NCBI GenBank assembly: GCA_021654635.1
Contig: AP025179.1
Span: forward strand, 4,216,001-4,280,000
Direction: 5' to 3'
Origin: Mycobacterium kiyosense
Lineage (GTDB): Bacteria > Actinomycetota > Actinomycetes > Mycobacteriales > Mycobacteriaceae
DNA length: 64,000 nt
Positions within the stretch are counted from its first letter, which is position 1; each line of letters begins with the position of its first letter. Below the pieces are notes generated by a model. That model did not search any database and was not told where the DNA came from. It saw nothing but the letters and a program-made list of their open reading frames with translations. Below are positions 35,699 through 44,899 of the stretch, in pieces. The translations under genes were made by a program, and so were the position numbers.

Positions 35699-36658
35699 CT
35701 ACACCGCGAACGCGCGTCGCAACGACTGCGCATGCAGTGCCCGGTTCTCTTGGGACACAACCCAATCCGGCACCACCGAGTCGAAGCCGTTGAATGTCGC
35801 CGCGATGACGTGCAGCCCGGTCGGCACGTAGGCGTGCAGCAGCCGGTTCGCGTAGTCGATGGCCTCGTCGCGGCAGGGATCGACGTCGGCGCAGCTGACG
35901 AAGGTCGGCGGCAACCCCTTCAAGTTGGCCCGATGCGCGGGCACGTGCTGGCCGTTGGCAGTGGCGTGGCCCAGGTAGTGGCCCCAGGCCCGGCTGACCG
36001 CCTGACCGTTGAGACCCGGGGTGCGCTGGAACTCCCGCCGCGACGGCGTGGCATCGGAGTCCAGCATCGGCTGATGCAGGATCTGCACCAGAATCTTGGG
36101 GCCTTCGTCGTCGAAGGTCCGCTGAGCCAGGCCGGCCACCAGTGCGGCGCCCGCGTCGCGGCCCATCACGGCGATGCGACTGGCGTCGGCATCGAGTTCG
36201 GCGGCGTGCTCGACGGCGTAGTACAGCGCGGCCTCGACGTCGTCCAGGGCCGCCGGGGCGGGGTGCTCGGGTGCCAGCCGGTAGCCGACGGAGACCACCA
36301 GGGTGCCCGAGTCCCGAGCCAGCTCGACGCAGTGCGCGTGATCGGTGTCCAGGTTTCCGGTCACGAAAGCGCCGCCGTGGGCGTAGATCACCAGTGGCAG
36401 CGCGGCGGCGCCGGCGCCCCGGTACAACCGGATGGCCAGTTGACCGCCATCCGGACCCGCAATCGTGCGTGTTTCGACGCTGACGCCGGTGGTGTCGGCG
36501 GCCGCGGCCCGCTCGGCGGCGGCGCGGTCGGCCCGCTCCCGTTCGTCGGGCAGGCTCTCGGTGCTGAATTCGACTACACCCAGCGCTTCGGCGGTGGCCC
36601 GCAAAGCCGGGTCGATACGGCTGAGGCCTTGCGGCCGTGTGACATTCGTTTGCGTCAT
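35699..36658 (-). CDS. HSL-type alpha/beta hydrolase with altered catalytic residues
   Basis: The 319-residue protein has the HSL/esterase layout: an oxyanion-hole HGG (95-97, YAHGGAFV), a GYRLAPEHPAPA loop, and a DPCRDEA segment whose Asp260 fits the catalytic acid. The nucleophile elbow, normally GDSAGG, reads GRDAGA, so the serine is an aspartate (Asp168). The His of the usual HGF motif reads NGF (Asn290). Two of three triad residues are therefore absent, and normal esterase activity is unlikely. It may bind a ligand or act by a different mechanism. The frame is intact and the fold residues are kept, so it is under selection rather than decayed (inference). It stands alone, with the Mce-associated pair ending 13 bases away on the other strand. 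Confidence 0.8.
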   Translation of the reverse strand: MTQTNVTRPQGLSRIDPALRATAEALGVVEFSTESLPDERERADRAAAERAAAADTTGVSVETRTIAGPDGGQLAIRLYRGAGAAALPLVIYAHGGAFVTGNLDTDHAHCVELARDSGTLVVSVGYRLAPEHPAPAALDDVEAALYYAVEHAAELDADASRIAVMGRDAGAALVAGLAQRTFDDEGPKILVQILHQPMLDSDATPSRREFQRTPGLNGQAVSRAWGHYLGHATANGQHVPAHRANLKGLPPTFVSCADVDPCRDEAIDYANRLLHAYVPTGLHVIAATFNGFDSVVPDWVVSQENRALHAQSLRRAFAV

Positions 36659-36876
36659 GCCCTCTTGTCTTCCGTTTCGATGGCCCGGCCCCGGGAGCCG
36701 AAAACCCTCTCCAAGGTAGACCTGCGCTGATCAGCGCCTCAATCGAGGGCATCCCGCCAGTCGCGCGCTCGCCGGACAACGCCTCGACGGTCGCCGGCTG
36801 ACCATACGGTGCGATCGCGTTGCCGTGAGCGTCCAGTCCGACCAGAAAGTCATGACATCAGACGATTGCCGCTGCC

Positions 36877-36890
36877 CTACTATATAAATG
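36877..36890 (+). promoter_or_regulatory. AT-rich box before the PE_PGRS gene
   Basis: CTACTATATAAATG lies about 45 bases before the PE_PGRS start and may be a -10 element or start-site region. A similar TATATAAA box occurs before rsfA. Confidence 0.35.
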
Positions 36891-36931
36891 TCAAATATCG
36901 GTGGTTCATGTGTACCCGTTCGGAGAAAATT

Positions 36932-38877
36932 ATGTCTTTTGCATTTGCGGCACCTGAGCATATGGCGGCGGAGGCGACGGACTTAGCAAAACTCGGTTCG
37001 GCGATCGAATCAGCCAACTCGGCGGTAAATCTCCCTACTACCAGCGTCCCGGCCGCAGCGGCCGACGAGGTTTCTGCGGCCATCGCCGCCGTGTTTGGCG
37101 CCCATGGTCAGGCGTATCAAGCCCTCAGCGGGGAGGCTGCTTCTTTCCACCAGCAATTTGTCACGTTGCTGAATGGGAGCGCGGCACAATATCTCGGTAC
37201 CGAATTCGCCAACGCGCAGCAAACCATTCTGGGCGCTGTCAATACGCGTACCGAAATGTTGCTGGGACGCCCGCTGATCGGAAACGGAGCCGCTGGCTCG
37301 GCCGCGAATCCCAACGGCGGCGCCGCCGGGATTCTGTACGGCAACGGCGGCAACGGCTATTCCGAAGCGGCTAACGGCGGTGTGGCCGGCGGCAACGGCG
37401 GCGCGGCGGGACTGATCGGGTTCGGCGGCAACGGCGGCGCGGGCGGTGCGGAGCTGCGGGCGGCGCCGGCGGTCACGGCGGGTGGCTCGATGGCGGAGGT
37501 GGACAGGGCGGCGCCGGCGGGGCCGCCACGGCGGTGGGGGCTTCGGGCGGTAATGGCGGCGCTGGCGGCGCTGCCGGATTGTGGGGCGGCGGCGGAATCG
37601 GCGGGGCCGGCGGGGCCGGGGCGGCCAACAACTCCAACAGCGGCGCCCCGACCGGCGGCAACGGCGGTAGCGGTGGTGTCGGCGGGGCCGGAGGGCTGCT
37701 CGCCGGCAGCGGCGGAGCCGGCGGGCAAGGTGGCGCGGGCGGGAACTCCCACAACGGCCCCCAAACCGGCAACGGCGGGCAGGGTGGCGCGGGCGGTAAC
37801 GGTGGCGCCGCCGGCCTGCTGGGCAATGGTGGTGCCGGCGGGGCCGGTGGGCAAGCTGGAATCGGCGATGAGGGCGGCGGCGGCGTCAACGGTGTCGGCG
37901 GCGTCGGCGGCAACGGCGGCACCGTCGCCGGGATCGGCAACGGCGGTGCCGGAGGCGCCGGCGCGGGCAACTCCACGTACGTCGACACCGGCTCGAACGG
38001 CGGGAACGGCGGTGCGGCCGGGCTGTGGGGCGCGGCGGGGCCGGCGGGCAGGGCGGGTTGGGCTACGGCAACGGCGGCGCCGGCGGCACCGGCGGGTTCT
38101 TCGGCAACGGCGGTGCCGGTGGTGCCGGCGGGGCAGGCGGCGACGGCAGCCACGCCGCGGGCAATGGCGGTGCCGGCGGCGCGGCGAGGATGTTCGGTGA
38201 CGGCGGCGCCGGTGGTGCCGGCGGGGCCGGCAATTCGATCTCCGGCAACGGGGCGCCGGCGGTCGCGGAGGCTCGTTCGTCGGCAACGGTGGGGCGGGCG
38301 GCGCCGGCGGGTCCGCCGGTGGTTCTACCCCTATCGGTGACGCAGGCAACGGCGGCCGCGGCGGCGATGCGGGCCTGCTCGGGAGCGGCGGAAGGGTGGC
38401 GCCGGCGGGGCCGGGGCGGCACGAACAGCTTCGGCGGCCCCGGTGGCGACGGCGGCGACGGCGGGTCCGGCGGGGCCGGCGGTTTGTGGATCGGTGACGG
38501 TGGGGCCGGCGGCGCCGGTGGCGCCGGCGGAGCGGGAAACGAGTTTCAGTTCGGTAGCGGCGGCGGTGATGGTGGGATGGGCGGTCACGGCGGAGCGGCC
38601 AGAGGAATCGGCAACGGCGGCGCCGGTGGTGTAGGCGGGGCCGGGGAATCGGCAACACCAACAACGTCGGCGGCGTCGGTGGAGCCGGCGGGACCGGTGG
38701 GTCGGCCGCGACGATCGGCGACGGTGGCGACGGCGGTAACGGTGGCGCCGGCGGCGACGGTGGTGCGAGGCCGCCGGCGGGGCCGGCGGGCCCGGGGGCG
38801 GAAATGGGACCGGCGGGACACGTTTCGGGGCGGCCGGGGCGCCTGGCCAGCAGGGTGCGTCGGGCGCGAACGGCTAG
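36932..38877 (+). CDS. PE_PGRS family protein, broken into several frames
   Basis: The first about 100 residues are a PE domain ([20 protein letters not shown] start, with the [13 protein letters not shown] helix and the [12 protein letters not shown] end). This domain in PE proteins carries an ESX export signal. It is followed by Gly-Gly-X repeats (GGAGG, GNGG) typical of PGRS regions. After about 37450 the repeats continue only if the frame is changed, at least six times, up to a TAG at 38875. The total length (1946) is not a multiple of three. All breaks lie in GC-rich repeat DNA, so sequencing error or real decay are both possible. The ATG at 36932 has a GGAGA site. The export route would be an ESX system, commonly ESX-5 for this class. 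Confidence 0.8.
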
Positions 38878-39200
38878 CAACTGCACGAGTGGTCGGTGCC
38901 AGTGCGCGCCGCGCCGGGGCCGACTGCCGAAATCCCAACCGTCCGAGAGCTATCGACCAGGTTGCGGCCGGTGGAGATGTCGAATTTCGCATTGCGCCAA
39001 CGGCATCGAGGCATCACGTACCCGGCGCAAGCCGTCGGGCTGGGGTGGGGTCGGGTTCGTTAGTGCCGTCCCGCAGACCCAGGCACCGGGGCCACCCGGA
39101 CCGGCCGTTGGGCTTCGTTGCTATTTATATTATGATAGCGATATTCCGCTTTCCAAGCCCGCGCCCTCGGGCTCACTCGGTTGCTCAGAGAGGAGCGCTG
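38878..39200. other. Gap between PE_PGRS and the P450 gene
   Basis: The 323 bases show no gene. An AT-rich stretch (39118-39143) stands out against the GC-rich background and may be the P450 promoter. A strong AGAGAGGAG ribosome site precedes 39201. Confidence 0.4.
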
Positions 39201-40424
39201 ATGACGCTCAGCACCGACCAGGAGGACGCCCCGGTCCTCGACTTCACCGGTGAAACCAGCCCGTATCCGTTCTTCGAGCACATGCGGCACACCGACCCGG
39301 TGTGGCATGGCGGTCTTTCGGACCAGGACCAGATGCCCGACGAACTCAAGCCGAGCGACGAGTGGACCTTGTTCGGCTACGACGATGTATTCACGGCTTT
39401 CCGGGACGACCAGACGTTCACCTCGGCCAAGTACGACGAGACCATCGGGCTGGTGATGGGCCACACCATCCTGGCGATGGGCGGCAAAGAACACCACGAC
39501 CACCGCAATCTGGTGGCCAAGGCTTTTCGGGCCACCGCGCTGGAGCGCTGGGAACCGTCGGTGATCGGGCCGGTGTGCGATCAGCTGGTCGACGAGATCA
39601 AAGACCAGGGCGAGGCGGACCTGGTCAAGGCGGTGACCTTCGAATTTCCCACCCGGATAATTTCCGCGCTGCTGGGGTTGCCGCCCGAAGATCTCGACAT
39701 GTTCCGCCGGCTGTCGCTGGACCTCATCTCCATCCCGACCGACATCATGGCAGGCCTAACGGCGGCGGCCGAGTTGCACGGCTACTTCCTCAACCAGGTC
39801 GAACAGCGTCGCCGCAAGCCGACCGACGACATCATCGGCGACCTGGTCGCCGCGGAGATCGACGGCGAAAAACTCGACGACGAGGCGATCATCGCGTTCC
39901 TGCGCCTGCTGTTGCCGGCCGGCTTGGAGACCACCTACCGTTCGTCGGGCAACTTGCTGCACTCGCTGCTGACCCACCCCGAGCAACTGGAAATGGTGCG
40001 GCAGGACCGGTCGTTGATCCCGCTGGCGATGGAGGAGGGTCTGCGTTACGAGACTCCGCTCACGATGGTCATGCGGACTACCACCCGCGAGATCGAATTC
40101 GGCGGCAAGACAATTCCCGCGGACGCGCAGATCGACATGTGCATGGGCTCGGCGAATCGCGACGAAACCCGCTGGACAGATCCGAACACCTTCGATATCC
40201 GCCGCCCCCGCCAGCCCCATATCGCCTTCGCCGGCGGCATCCACATGTGCCTGGGCATGCACCTGGCCCGGCTGGAGACGAGGGTGATGCTCAACAGCCT
40301 CTTCGACCGCGTCAAGGACCTCAAGCTCGTCGAAGACGACGGCACCGGGGTGGAGTCCAAGATCGTCGGACTCGTGTTCCGCTCCCCCAACAAGCTTCCC
40401 GTCACCTTCAGCCCGGTCGCATGA
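39201..40424 (+). CDS. Cytochrome P450 (A)
   Basis: The 407-residue protein has the P450 hallmarks: an oxygen-binding helix segment (LPAGLETTYRSSGNLL, with Glu-Thr-Thr in place of D/E-T-T), an EGLRYE segment that supplies the ExxR motif, and the heme-binding loop FAGGIHMCLGMHLARLE with the cysteine ligand. It is soluble and needs ferredoxin partners from elsewhere. The ATG at 39201 follows a strong AGAGAGGAG site. It is followed by the convergent SDR gene at 40540. The substrate class is unknown; neighbours point to lipid or terpenoid oxidation. Confidence 0.9.
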   Translation: MTLSTDQEDAPVLDFTGETSPYPFFEHMRHTDPVWHGGLSDQDQMPDELKPSDEWTLFGYDDVFTAFRDDQTFTSAKYDETIGLVMGHTILAMGGKEHHDHRNLVAKAFRATALERWEPSVIGPVCDQLVDEIKDQGEADLVKAVTFEFPTRIISALLGLPPEDLDMFRRLSLDLISIPTDIMAGLTAAAELHGYFLNQVEQRRRKPTDDIIGDLVAAEIDGEKLDDEAIIAFLRLLLPAGLETTYRSSGNLLHSLLTHPEQLEMVRQDRSLIPLAMEEGLRYETPLTMVMRTTTREIEFGGKTIPADAQIDMCMGSANRDETRWTDPNTFDIRRPRQPHIAFAGGIHMCLGMHLARLETRVMLNSLFDRVKDLKLVEDDGTGVESKIVGLVFRSPNKLPVTFSPVA

Positions 40425-40539
40425 CAAGTCCGTGGCGTCCTCGATTACGGGCTGGCCTCAGGCCTGCGCCTCCACCGCCGAATGTAAAGCGCACGACGCG
40501 ACACGCCGGTGGAGCGTCGTCGACTTCACAGTCGACGTG

Positions 40540-41322
40540 TTAGGCCTCGTTGGCTTTTTGCTTCGCGGCGTGTAGCTCCTTTAGCCTTTTCAGCCGCATC
40601 AGCTTCTCGACCTGGCCGTAGGCGTCGATCGGGCTGTGCAGCGACAGCCCGCCGTCGGCATGCAGCACTTGGCCTGTCACCCAAGACATTTCGAGAACAC
40701 CGACAATCGCCTCGGCGATGTCGCCGGGCTCCCCCAACCGACGCAGCGCCGTCCGCTTGGACATGCCTTCCACCCAGGCGGGCCACTTCTCGGCATCAGG
40801 CAGCATCGGGGTGCGGGTGACGCCGGGCCCGACGGCATTGACCCGGATGCCATGGCTGCCCCACTCCACCGCGGCGACCTTCACCAGCATGTCCAGGCCG
40901 GCCTTCGACACGCAGTAGGCACCCATGTCCCGGTCGGCGAGGGTGCCGCTGATGCTGGAGACTACGACGATCGAGCCGTCCAATTCGGCGTCGATCATGG
41001 CCTGGGCGGCGGCCCGGATCGTGTACCAGGTGCCGGTGAGGTTGACCGACAGCACTCGCTGCCACTCCGCGGGTGGCAATTGCAGCAGCAGGCCCGACGA
41101 CCCGATGCCGGCCGATGTCACCACTCGCGTGGGTACCCCGTGCTCGCGGATGGTCTGTTCCATCGCCGCCGACACCGCGTCGAGATCGCTGACATCGCAG
41201 TCGATATCGCCGCCGGCGATATCCCACACCACGACGTCGTGGCCGGCCTCGCGCAGCATCGATGCCGCCGCCCAGCCGATGCCCGAGCCGCCGCCGGTCA
41301 CCAGCGCGACGGAGGCGCTCAT
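40540..41322 (-). CDS. Short-chain dehydrogenase/reductase (A)
   Basis: The 260-residue product has the NAD(P)-binding TGGGSGIG, the catalytic Ser in the IVVVSSISG strand, and the YCVSK active-site pair. The end carries the HADGGLSL loop, followed by an extra 30-residue charged helix (QVEKLMRLKRLKELHAAKQK) that most SDRs lack. The ATG at 41322 overlaps the stop of the small upstream gene by four bases. It is the last gene of a five-gene minus-strand operon (44764 to 40540): LLM oxidoreductase, P450, SDR, small protein, SDR. The likely job is to oxidise or reduce a hydroxyl/keto group of a substrate already attacked by the P450. Confidence 0.88.
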   Translation of the reverse strand: MSASVALVTGGGSGIGWAAASMLREAGHDVVVWDIAGGDIDCDVSDLDAVSAAMEQTIREHGVPTRVVTSAGIGSSGLLLQLPPAEWQRVLSVNLTGTWYTIRAAAQAMIDAELDGSIVVVSSISGTLADRDMGAYCVSKAGLDMLVKVAAVEWGSHGIRVNAVGPGVTRTPMLPDAEKWPAWVEGMSKRTALRRLGEPGDIAEAIVGVLEMSWVTGQVLHADGGLSLHSPIDAYGQVEKLMRLKRLKELHAAKQKANEA

Positions 41323-41597
41323 ATCGCAGGCCCGATCAGCTGTACCGGCACACCACCGGGGGCGGTGACGACCGCCATCGTCACGGTCTTGTCGCGCACC
41401 AATTCCACGATCCCCCCGTCGGGTATTTGCGAATCTCCCAGAGCTACCGATCTCGACCAATCCGTCTCGGCGCCGGACAACTCCGGGCGGTCACCGGTGC
41501 ACGTATGGTCGAACAGCTCGGTCGGCCCGCGCCCGTCACGCCAGAACCGCAGCTGAGGTCCGACGTTGCGCAGCGCGCTTTGAGGAACACCCGGCAT
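41319..41597 (-). CDS. Small protein of unknown family in the P450 operon
   Basis: The 92-residue product (ending MAVVTAPGGVPVQLIGPAI) lies between two SDR genes, three bases after the upstream stop and overlapping the downstream start. Strand-rich sequence with WRDGRGPTELFDH and IPDGGIVELVRDK hints at a glyoxalase/VOC-like half domain, but this is weak. The tight spacing on both sides supports it as a real gene. It has no membrane segment or Cys. Confidence 0.5.
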   Translation of the reverse strand: MPGVPQSALRNVGPQLRFWRDGRGPTELFDHTCTGDRPELSGAETDWSRSVALGDSQIPDGGIVELVRDKTVTMAVVTAPGGVPVQLIGPAI

Positions 41598-41599
41598 GC

Positions 41600-42427
41600 T
41601 CAGACCGCGACCTTGGCCAGCGTGCTCTCCCACAGCTCGGCGGCCAGCCGGGGATCCTTCGCCAAGCGGTTCACCCGGGCGATCTTGTGCCGCGAATAGT
41701 ATTGCCCCGGAACCCAATCCAGCCCGGGACGACTCGACGCCAACCAGATCAGCTGCTCGGCACCCTGTTCCGGTGTGGCGGTGTATCGCTCGGTCGGCAG
41801 GTATCGCTTCGAGAACGCGAGCACCTTGGATCCCGACGCCGGGCCGAAGTTGGAGTTGACGTAACCCGGGTGGACCGTCGCGACGTTGAGGCCGCAGCCG
41901 TGGTAGCGCCGATGTAATTCCTTGGTGAACAACACGATAGCCAGCTTGGACAACGCATAGGCGGTGCTGGGCCGGCGCCGTCCGGTGTTCTCCAGGTCCG
42001 CCACGGTAGCCCGCAGTATCAGCAGATGCGACGAACTGGTGGTGTTGACCACGCTGGCCCGGGATTCGACGAGCACTTCCATCAGCTGCGTGGTCAGCAG
42101 GAACGGCGAGAGGTAGTTGACCTGGTAGGTGTGCTCGTAGCCGTCAGGCGTGAAATGGATCTTCGTGCCCATGCCGCCGGCATTGTTGACCAGGACGTCG
42201 ATGCGCGGATACTGCGTTCGCAACTTCTCCGACAGCGCGCGAACCTGCGCCAGGTCGGCGAAGTCGACGACGAAATGGTCGGCGTCCAATTCCGCGGCGA
42301 CCGCTTCGGTCTTGGTTTGCGACCGGCCGATCACGACGACGTTGGCGCCGCTGCGGCGTAACCGTCGTGCGGCCGCCGCTCCGATACCGTCGCTGGCACC
42401 GGTGATGATGATCGTCCTAGGGCTCAT
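41600..42427 (-). CDS. Short-chain dehydrogenase/reductase (B)
   Basis: The 275-residue protein has the cofactor motif TGASDGIG, NNAGG, a Ser in VVNTTSSSH and the YALSK pair. The longer C-terminal region (VHPGYVNSNFG, WLASSRPGLDWVPGQYYSRHK) is that of retinol-dehydrogenase/protochlorophyllide-reductase-like SDRs. An Arg in VVVIGRSQTKT suggests NADPH use. The ATG at 42427 follows a GGAGGACAGCAGCC stretch. It is the third gene of the 44764-40540 operon. Confidence 0.87.
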   Translation of the reverse strand: MSPRTIIITGASDGIGAAAARRLRRSGANVVVIGRSQTKTEAVAAELDADHFVVDFADLAQVRALSEKLRTQYPRIDVLVNNAGGMGTKIHFTPDGYEHTYQVNYLSPFLLTTQLMEVLVESRASVVNTTSSSHLLILRATVADLENTGRRRPSTAYALSKLAIVLFTKELHRRYHGCGLNVATVHPGYVNSNFGPASGSKVLAFSKRYLPTERYTATPEQGAEQLIWLASSRPGLDWVPGQYYSRHKIARVNRLAKDPRLAAELWESTLAKVAV

Positions 42428-42500
42428 GTGGCTGCTGTCCTCCGGGTGGGAGTCTATGGCCTGCGCCACACGCGCCGAGCGCTCGGGTGCCCAAGGGGGT

Positions 42501-43736
42501 TCATCCCAACGAGTAGCGCACCGGCAGGTGTTTGAGGCCGCCGACGAACGTGGTCGCCATATACTCTGGATCACCGGCCAGCTCAATGGATTTCAGCCTG
42601 GGCAATAACTCGGTGAAGAAGCTGCTGACCTCCATGCGGGCCAGTGCCGCCCCCATGCAGAAGTGCACCCCGTAGCCGAAGGCCACGTGCTTGTTCGGCT
42701 CCCTGCCGACGTCGAAACGGAACGGGTCGTCGAACACCTCTTCGTCCCGGTTGCCCGATACGTAGGACAACAGCACGGATTCGCCTGCCGCAATCGGGAT
42801 TCCGCGTACCACGGTGTCCTGGGCTGCAGTGCGCATGAACTGTTTGACGGGGGTGACCCAGCGGATCATCTCCTCGGTCGCCTTGGGCATCAGGCCCAGA
42901 TCGGCACGCAGTCGCTGCAACTGGTCCGGATTCTCGGCCAGCGCGTGCAAGCCACCGGAGATGGTGGCGCTGGTGGTGTCGTGGCCGGCGGTCGCCACGA
43001 TCAGGTAGTAAGACACCGTCTCGATGTCGGACAACGGTTCGCCGTCGATGCGGGCGTTGGCGATCGCCGAGGCGAGGTCTTCGGTCGGCTGCTCGCGGCG
43101 CGCGGCGGTCACTTCGTTGAAGTAGCCGAACATGTCCAGCAGCACCGGCAACTGGTCCTCGATCGTGCTGCCGCGTTTGAATTCGTTGTCGTCGCTGCCG
43201 AACAGCTCCTGGGTCAGCTTGAGCATTCGCGGAAAGTCGGCCTCCGGGATACCCAGCAGCGACATGATCACGTACAGCGGGTAATTGACCGCAACCTCCT
43301 GCACGAAGTCGCACTCCGGACCCACCTGCATCATCTTGTCGACGTAGATTTTGGCCAGCTCGTCGACGCGTTGCTTCAGCGCGCGCATCGCCTTGGGCCG
43401 GAACCAGTCCGAGCCGATCGCGCGTACCACCCGGTGCTGCGGGTCGTCGAGGTGGATCAGCGTCTTGACGCCGATCGCGGCCTGCTGCTCGTCGCCGGCG
43501 GCGGTGGTCAGCACGGGTCGCGGCCAGTTGGTGAACAGGGTGTTGTCCCGCTCGATGTCCATGATGTCGGTGTGTTTGGTGATCGCCCAGAACGGCCGGT
43601 AATTCTCCACGTCCACCCAGGACACCGGAGCGTTGGCGCGCAGGTGGGTCAGCGTCGCATGCAGTCGGGCCTCGTCGGCGTAAGTCTGCGGGTCGGCGAG
43701 CAGCTTGGCGGCCTCGTCCATCACCGGGGTGCTCAT
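42501..43736 (-). CDS. Cytochrome P450 (B)
   Basis: The 411-residue protein has the oxygen-binding helix with AGHDTTSATISGG, the ExxR motif near EEMIRWVTP, and the heme loop FGYGVHFCMGAALARME with the cysteine ligand. The C-terminal FVGGLKHLPVRYSL resembles the ends of mycobacterial CYP124/125/142-type steroid oxidases, but no exact family is claimed. The ATG at 43736 overlaps the LLM stop by four bases (ATGA), and the SDR gene follows after 73 bases. It is part of the same operon, which joins a P450 with two dehydrogenases and an F420-type enzyme. Confidence 0.9.
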   Translation of the reverse strand: MSTPVMDEAAKLLADPQTYADEARLHATLTHLRANAPVSWVDVENYRPFWAITKHTDIMDIERDNTLFTNWPRPVLTTAAGDEQQAAIGVKTLIHLDDPQHRVVRAIGSDWFRPKAMRALKQRVDELAKIYVDKMMQVGPECDFVQEVAVNYPLYVIMSLLGIPEADFPRMLKLTQELFGSDDNEFKRGSTIEDQLPVLLDMFGYFNEVTAARREQPTEDLASAIANARIDGEPLSDIETVSYYLIVATAGHDTTSATISGGLHALAENPDQLQRLRADLGLMPKATEEMIRWVTPVKQFMRTAAQDTVVRGIPIAAGESVLLSYVSGNRDEEVFDDPFRFDVGREPNKHVAFGYGVHFCMGAALARMEVSSFFTELLPRLKSIELAGDPEYMATTFVGGLKHLPVRYSLG

Positions 43737-44764
43737 CGTCGAAACTCCTTCAGTGCCTGGTCGATACAGTCTTGCGAGGCGGCGTAGAAGATCGGCCATA
43801 CCCGGTCGGCGAGACCTTCGCAGCGGCTGCGCAGCGCTGCGGCGACCTCGTGCACCGGACCGACCACTACGAAGGCGTGCAGGATCTCGTCGTCGACCAG
43901 CGAGGCCATCGCCTCCCACTGGCCTTCCTTGGACAGCCGGTGCAGCTCGGTGTGCAGGTCGCCCCAGCCGTGCAGGTCGAGCACCCGGCGGTAGGCGGGC
44001 GTGGACCCGTAGAACGCGATCTGCTTGCGGGCAGCCGCGATCGAGGTCGCCAGCTCCTCTTCGGTGCTGCCGGTGGCCACCATCACCTCCGCGGCGACCT
44101 CGAACTCCGAGCGGTCCCGGCCCGACCGTTGCAGGCCTTGCTGCAACAACGGCAACGTCACCTCGGTGAGATAGCGCTGGGAGACCATGGGGTGACCGAG
44201 GTGGCCGTCGGCGACTTCGCCGCACATCTGGGTCATCGCCGCACCGACGGCGGCCAGGAACACCTTTGGAGCCGGGTACGGCATCGGCTCCGGAGTGAAC
44301 ATCGGTGTCATGATCTTGTGGGTGTAGAACTCGCCCTCGAACCGCAGCCGCTCGCCGTCTTTCCAATTCGCCCAGATCGCGTGCAGCGCCGCGACGAATT
44401 CACGCATGCGCCGGGCCGGGTGACTCCACGGCATGCTGAACCGTTTCTCGATGTGGGGCGCAATCTGGGTGCCCAGACCGAGGATGAACCGGCCGCCGGA
44501 ATAGGCCTGCAGGTCCCAGCCCAGGTTGGCCACGATCATCGGATTACGCGCGAACGCGACCGCGATGTTGGTGCCCAGTTCGATGCGCGAGGTGTGTTCG
44601 GCCGCCAGCAACAACGGCAGAAAAGGATCATGACTGGTTTCGGCGGTCCAGCCGCCGTCCAAGCCCAATCGTTCCAAGCTGCCGGCCGCCTCGGCAGCCT
44701 GGTCGAGCCTGTTCGGGATGCCTCCGTCGATTTTGAGGCCCGGCACTGGACCTCCACCCACCAT
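43733..44764 (-). CDS. LLM-class F420-dependent oxidoreductase (A)
   Basis: The 343-residue protein is of the luciferase-like (TIM-barrel) class with the early DGGWTAETSHDPFLPLLLAAE, IELGTNIAVAFARNP and GRFILGLGTQ blocks and the MTPMFTPEP segment. This subfamily is common in mycobacteria and uses reduced coenzyme F420. The ATG at 44764 is the first start of the five-gene minus-strand operon. Its close relative at 54458-55537 is in another operon of this window. It is divergent from the carboxyltransferase gene, with two operator-like repeats in the gap. The reaction is probably a hydride transfer to a substrate; the substrate is unknown. Confidence 0.85.
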   Translation of the reverse strand: MVGGGPVPGLKIDGGIPNRLDQAAEAAGSLERLGLDGGWTAETSHDPFLPLLLAAEHTSRIELGTNIAVAFARNPMIVANLGWDLQAYSGGRFILGLGTQIAPHIEKRFSMPWSHPARRMREFVAALHAIWANWKDGERLRFEGEFYTHKIMTPMFTPEPMPYPAPKVFLAAVGAAMTQMCGEVADGHLGHPMVSQRYLTEVTLPLLQQGLQRSGRDRSEFEVAAEVMVATGSTEEELATSIAAARKQIAFYGSTPAYRRVLDLHGWGDLHTELHRLSKEGQWEAMASLVDDEILHAFVVVGPVHEVAAALRSRCEGLADRVWPIFYAASQDCIDQALKEFRR

Positions 44765-44775
44765 GACGGAAAAGC

Positions 44776-44794
44776 TACAGTAAGCGATTCGGTA
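44776..44794. promoter_or_regulatory. Shared operator-like motif, site 1
   Basis: TACAGTAAGCGATTCGGTA, 12 bases upstream of the LLM start. It matches four other sites in this block (sites 2-5) at the core GTAA-N3-(A/T)TT. Confidence 0.6.
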
Positions 44795-44846
44795 GGGTCA
44801 ACGTCTGCCCGCCTCCGGGCAGTGCTTGGCCACCGTCCGCACCCGC

Positions 44847-44865
44847 TACAGTAAGCAATTCAGTA
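44847..44865. promoter_or_regulatory. Shared operator-like motif, site 2
   Basis: TACAGTAAGCAATTCAGTA, 35 bases before the carboxyltransferase start; 16 of 19 bases agree with site 1. It is the best candidate for a divergent operator. Confidence 0.62.
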
Positions 44866-44899
44866 TGTATCCATCCGGCGAACGAGGACGAGGACGACG

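Noticed and set aside
37300..38870. Short regular repeats that resemble a CRISPR array
   Set aside because: The units are GGC-GGT-type codons of a PGRS region with no spacer structure and no cas genes.
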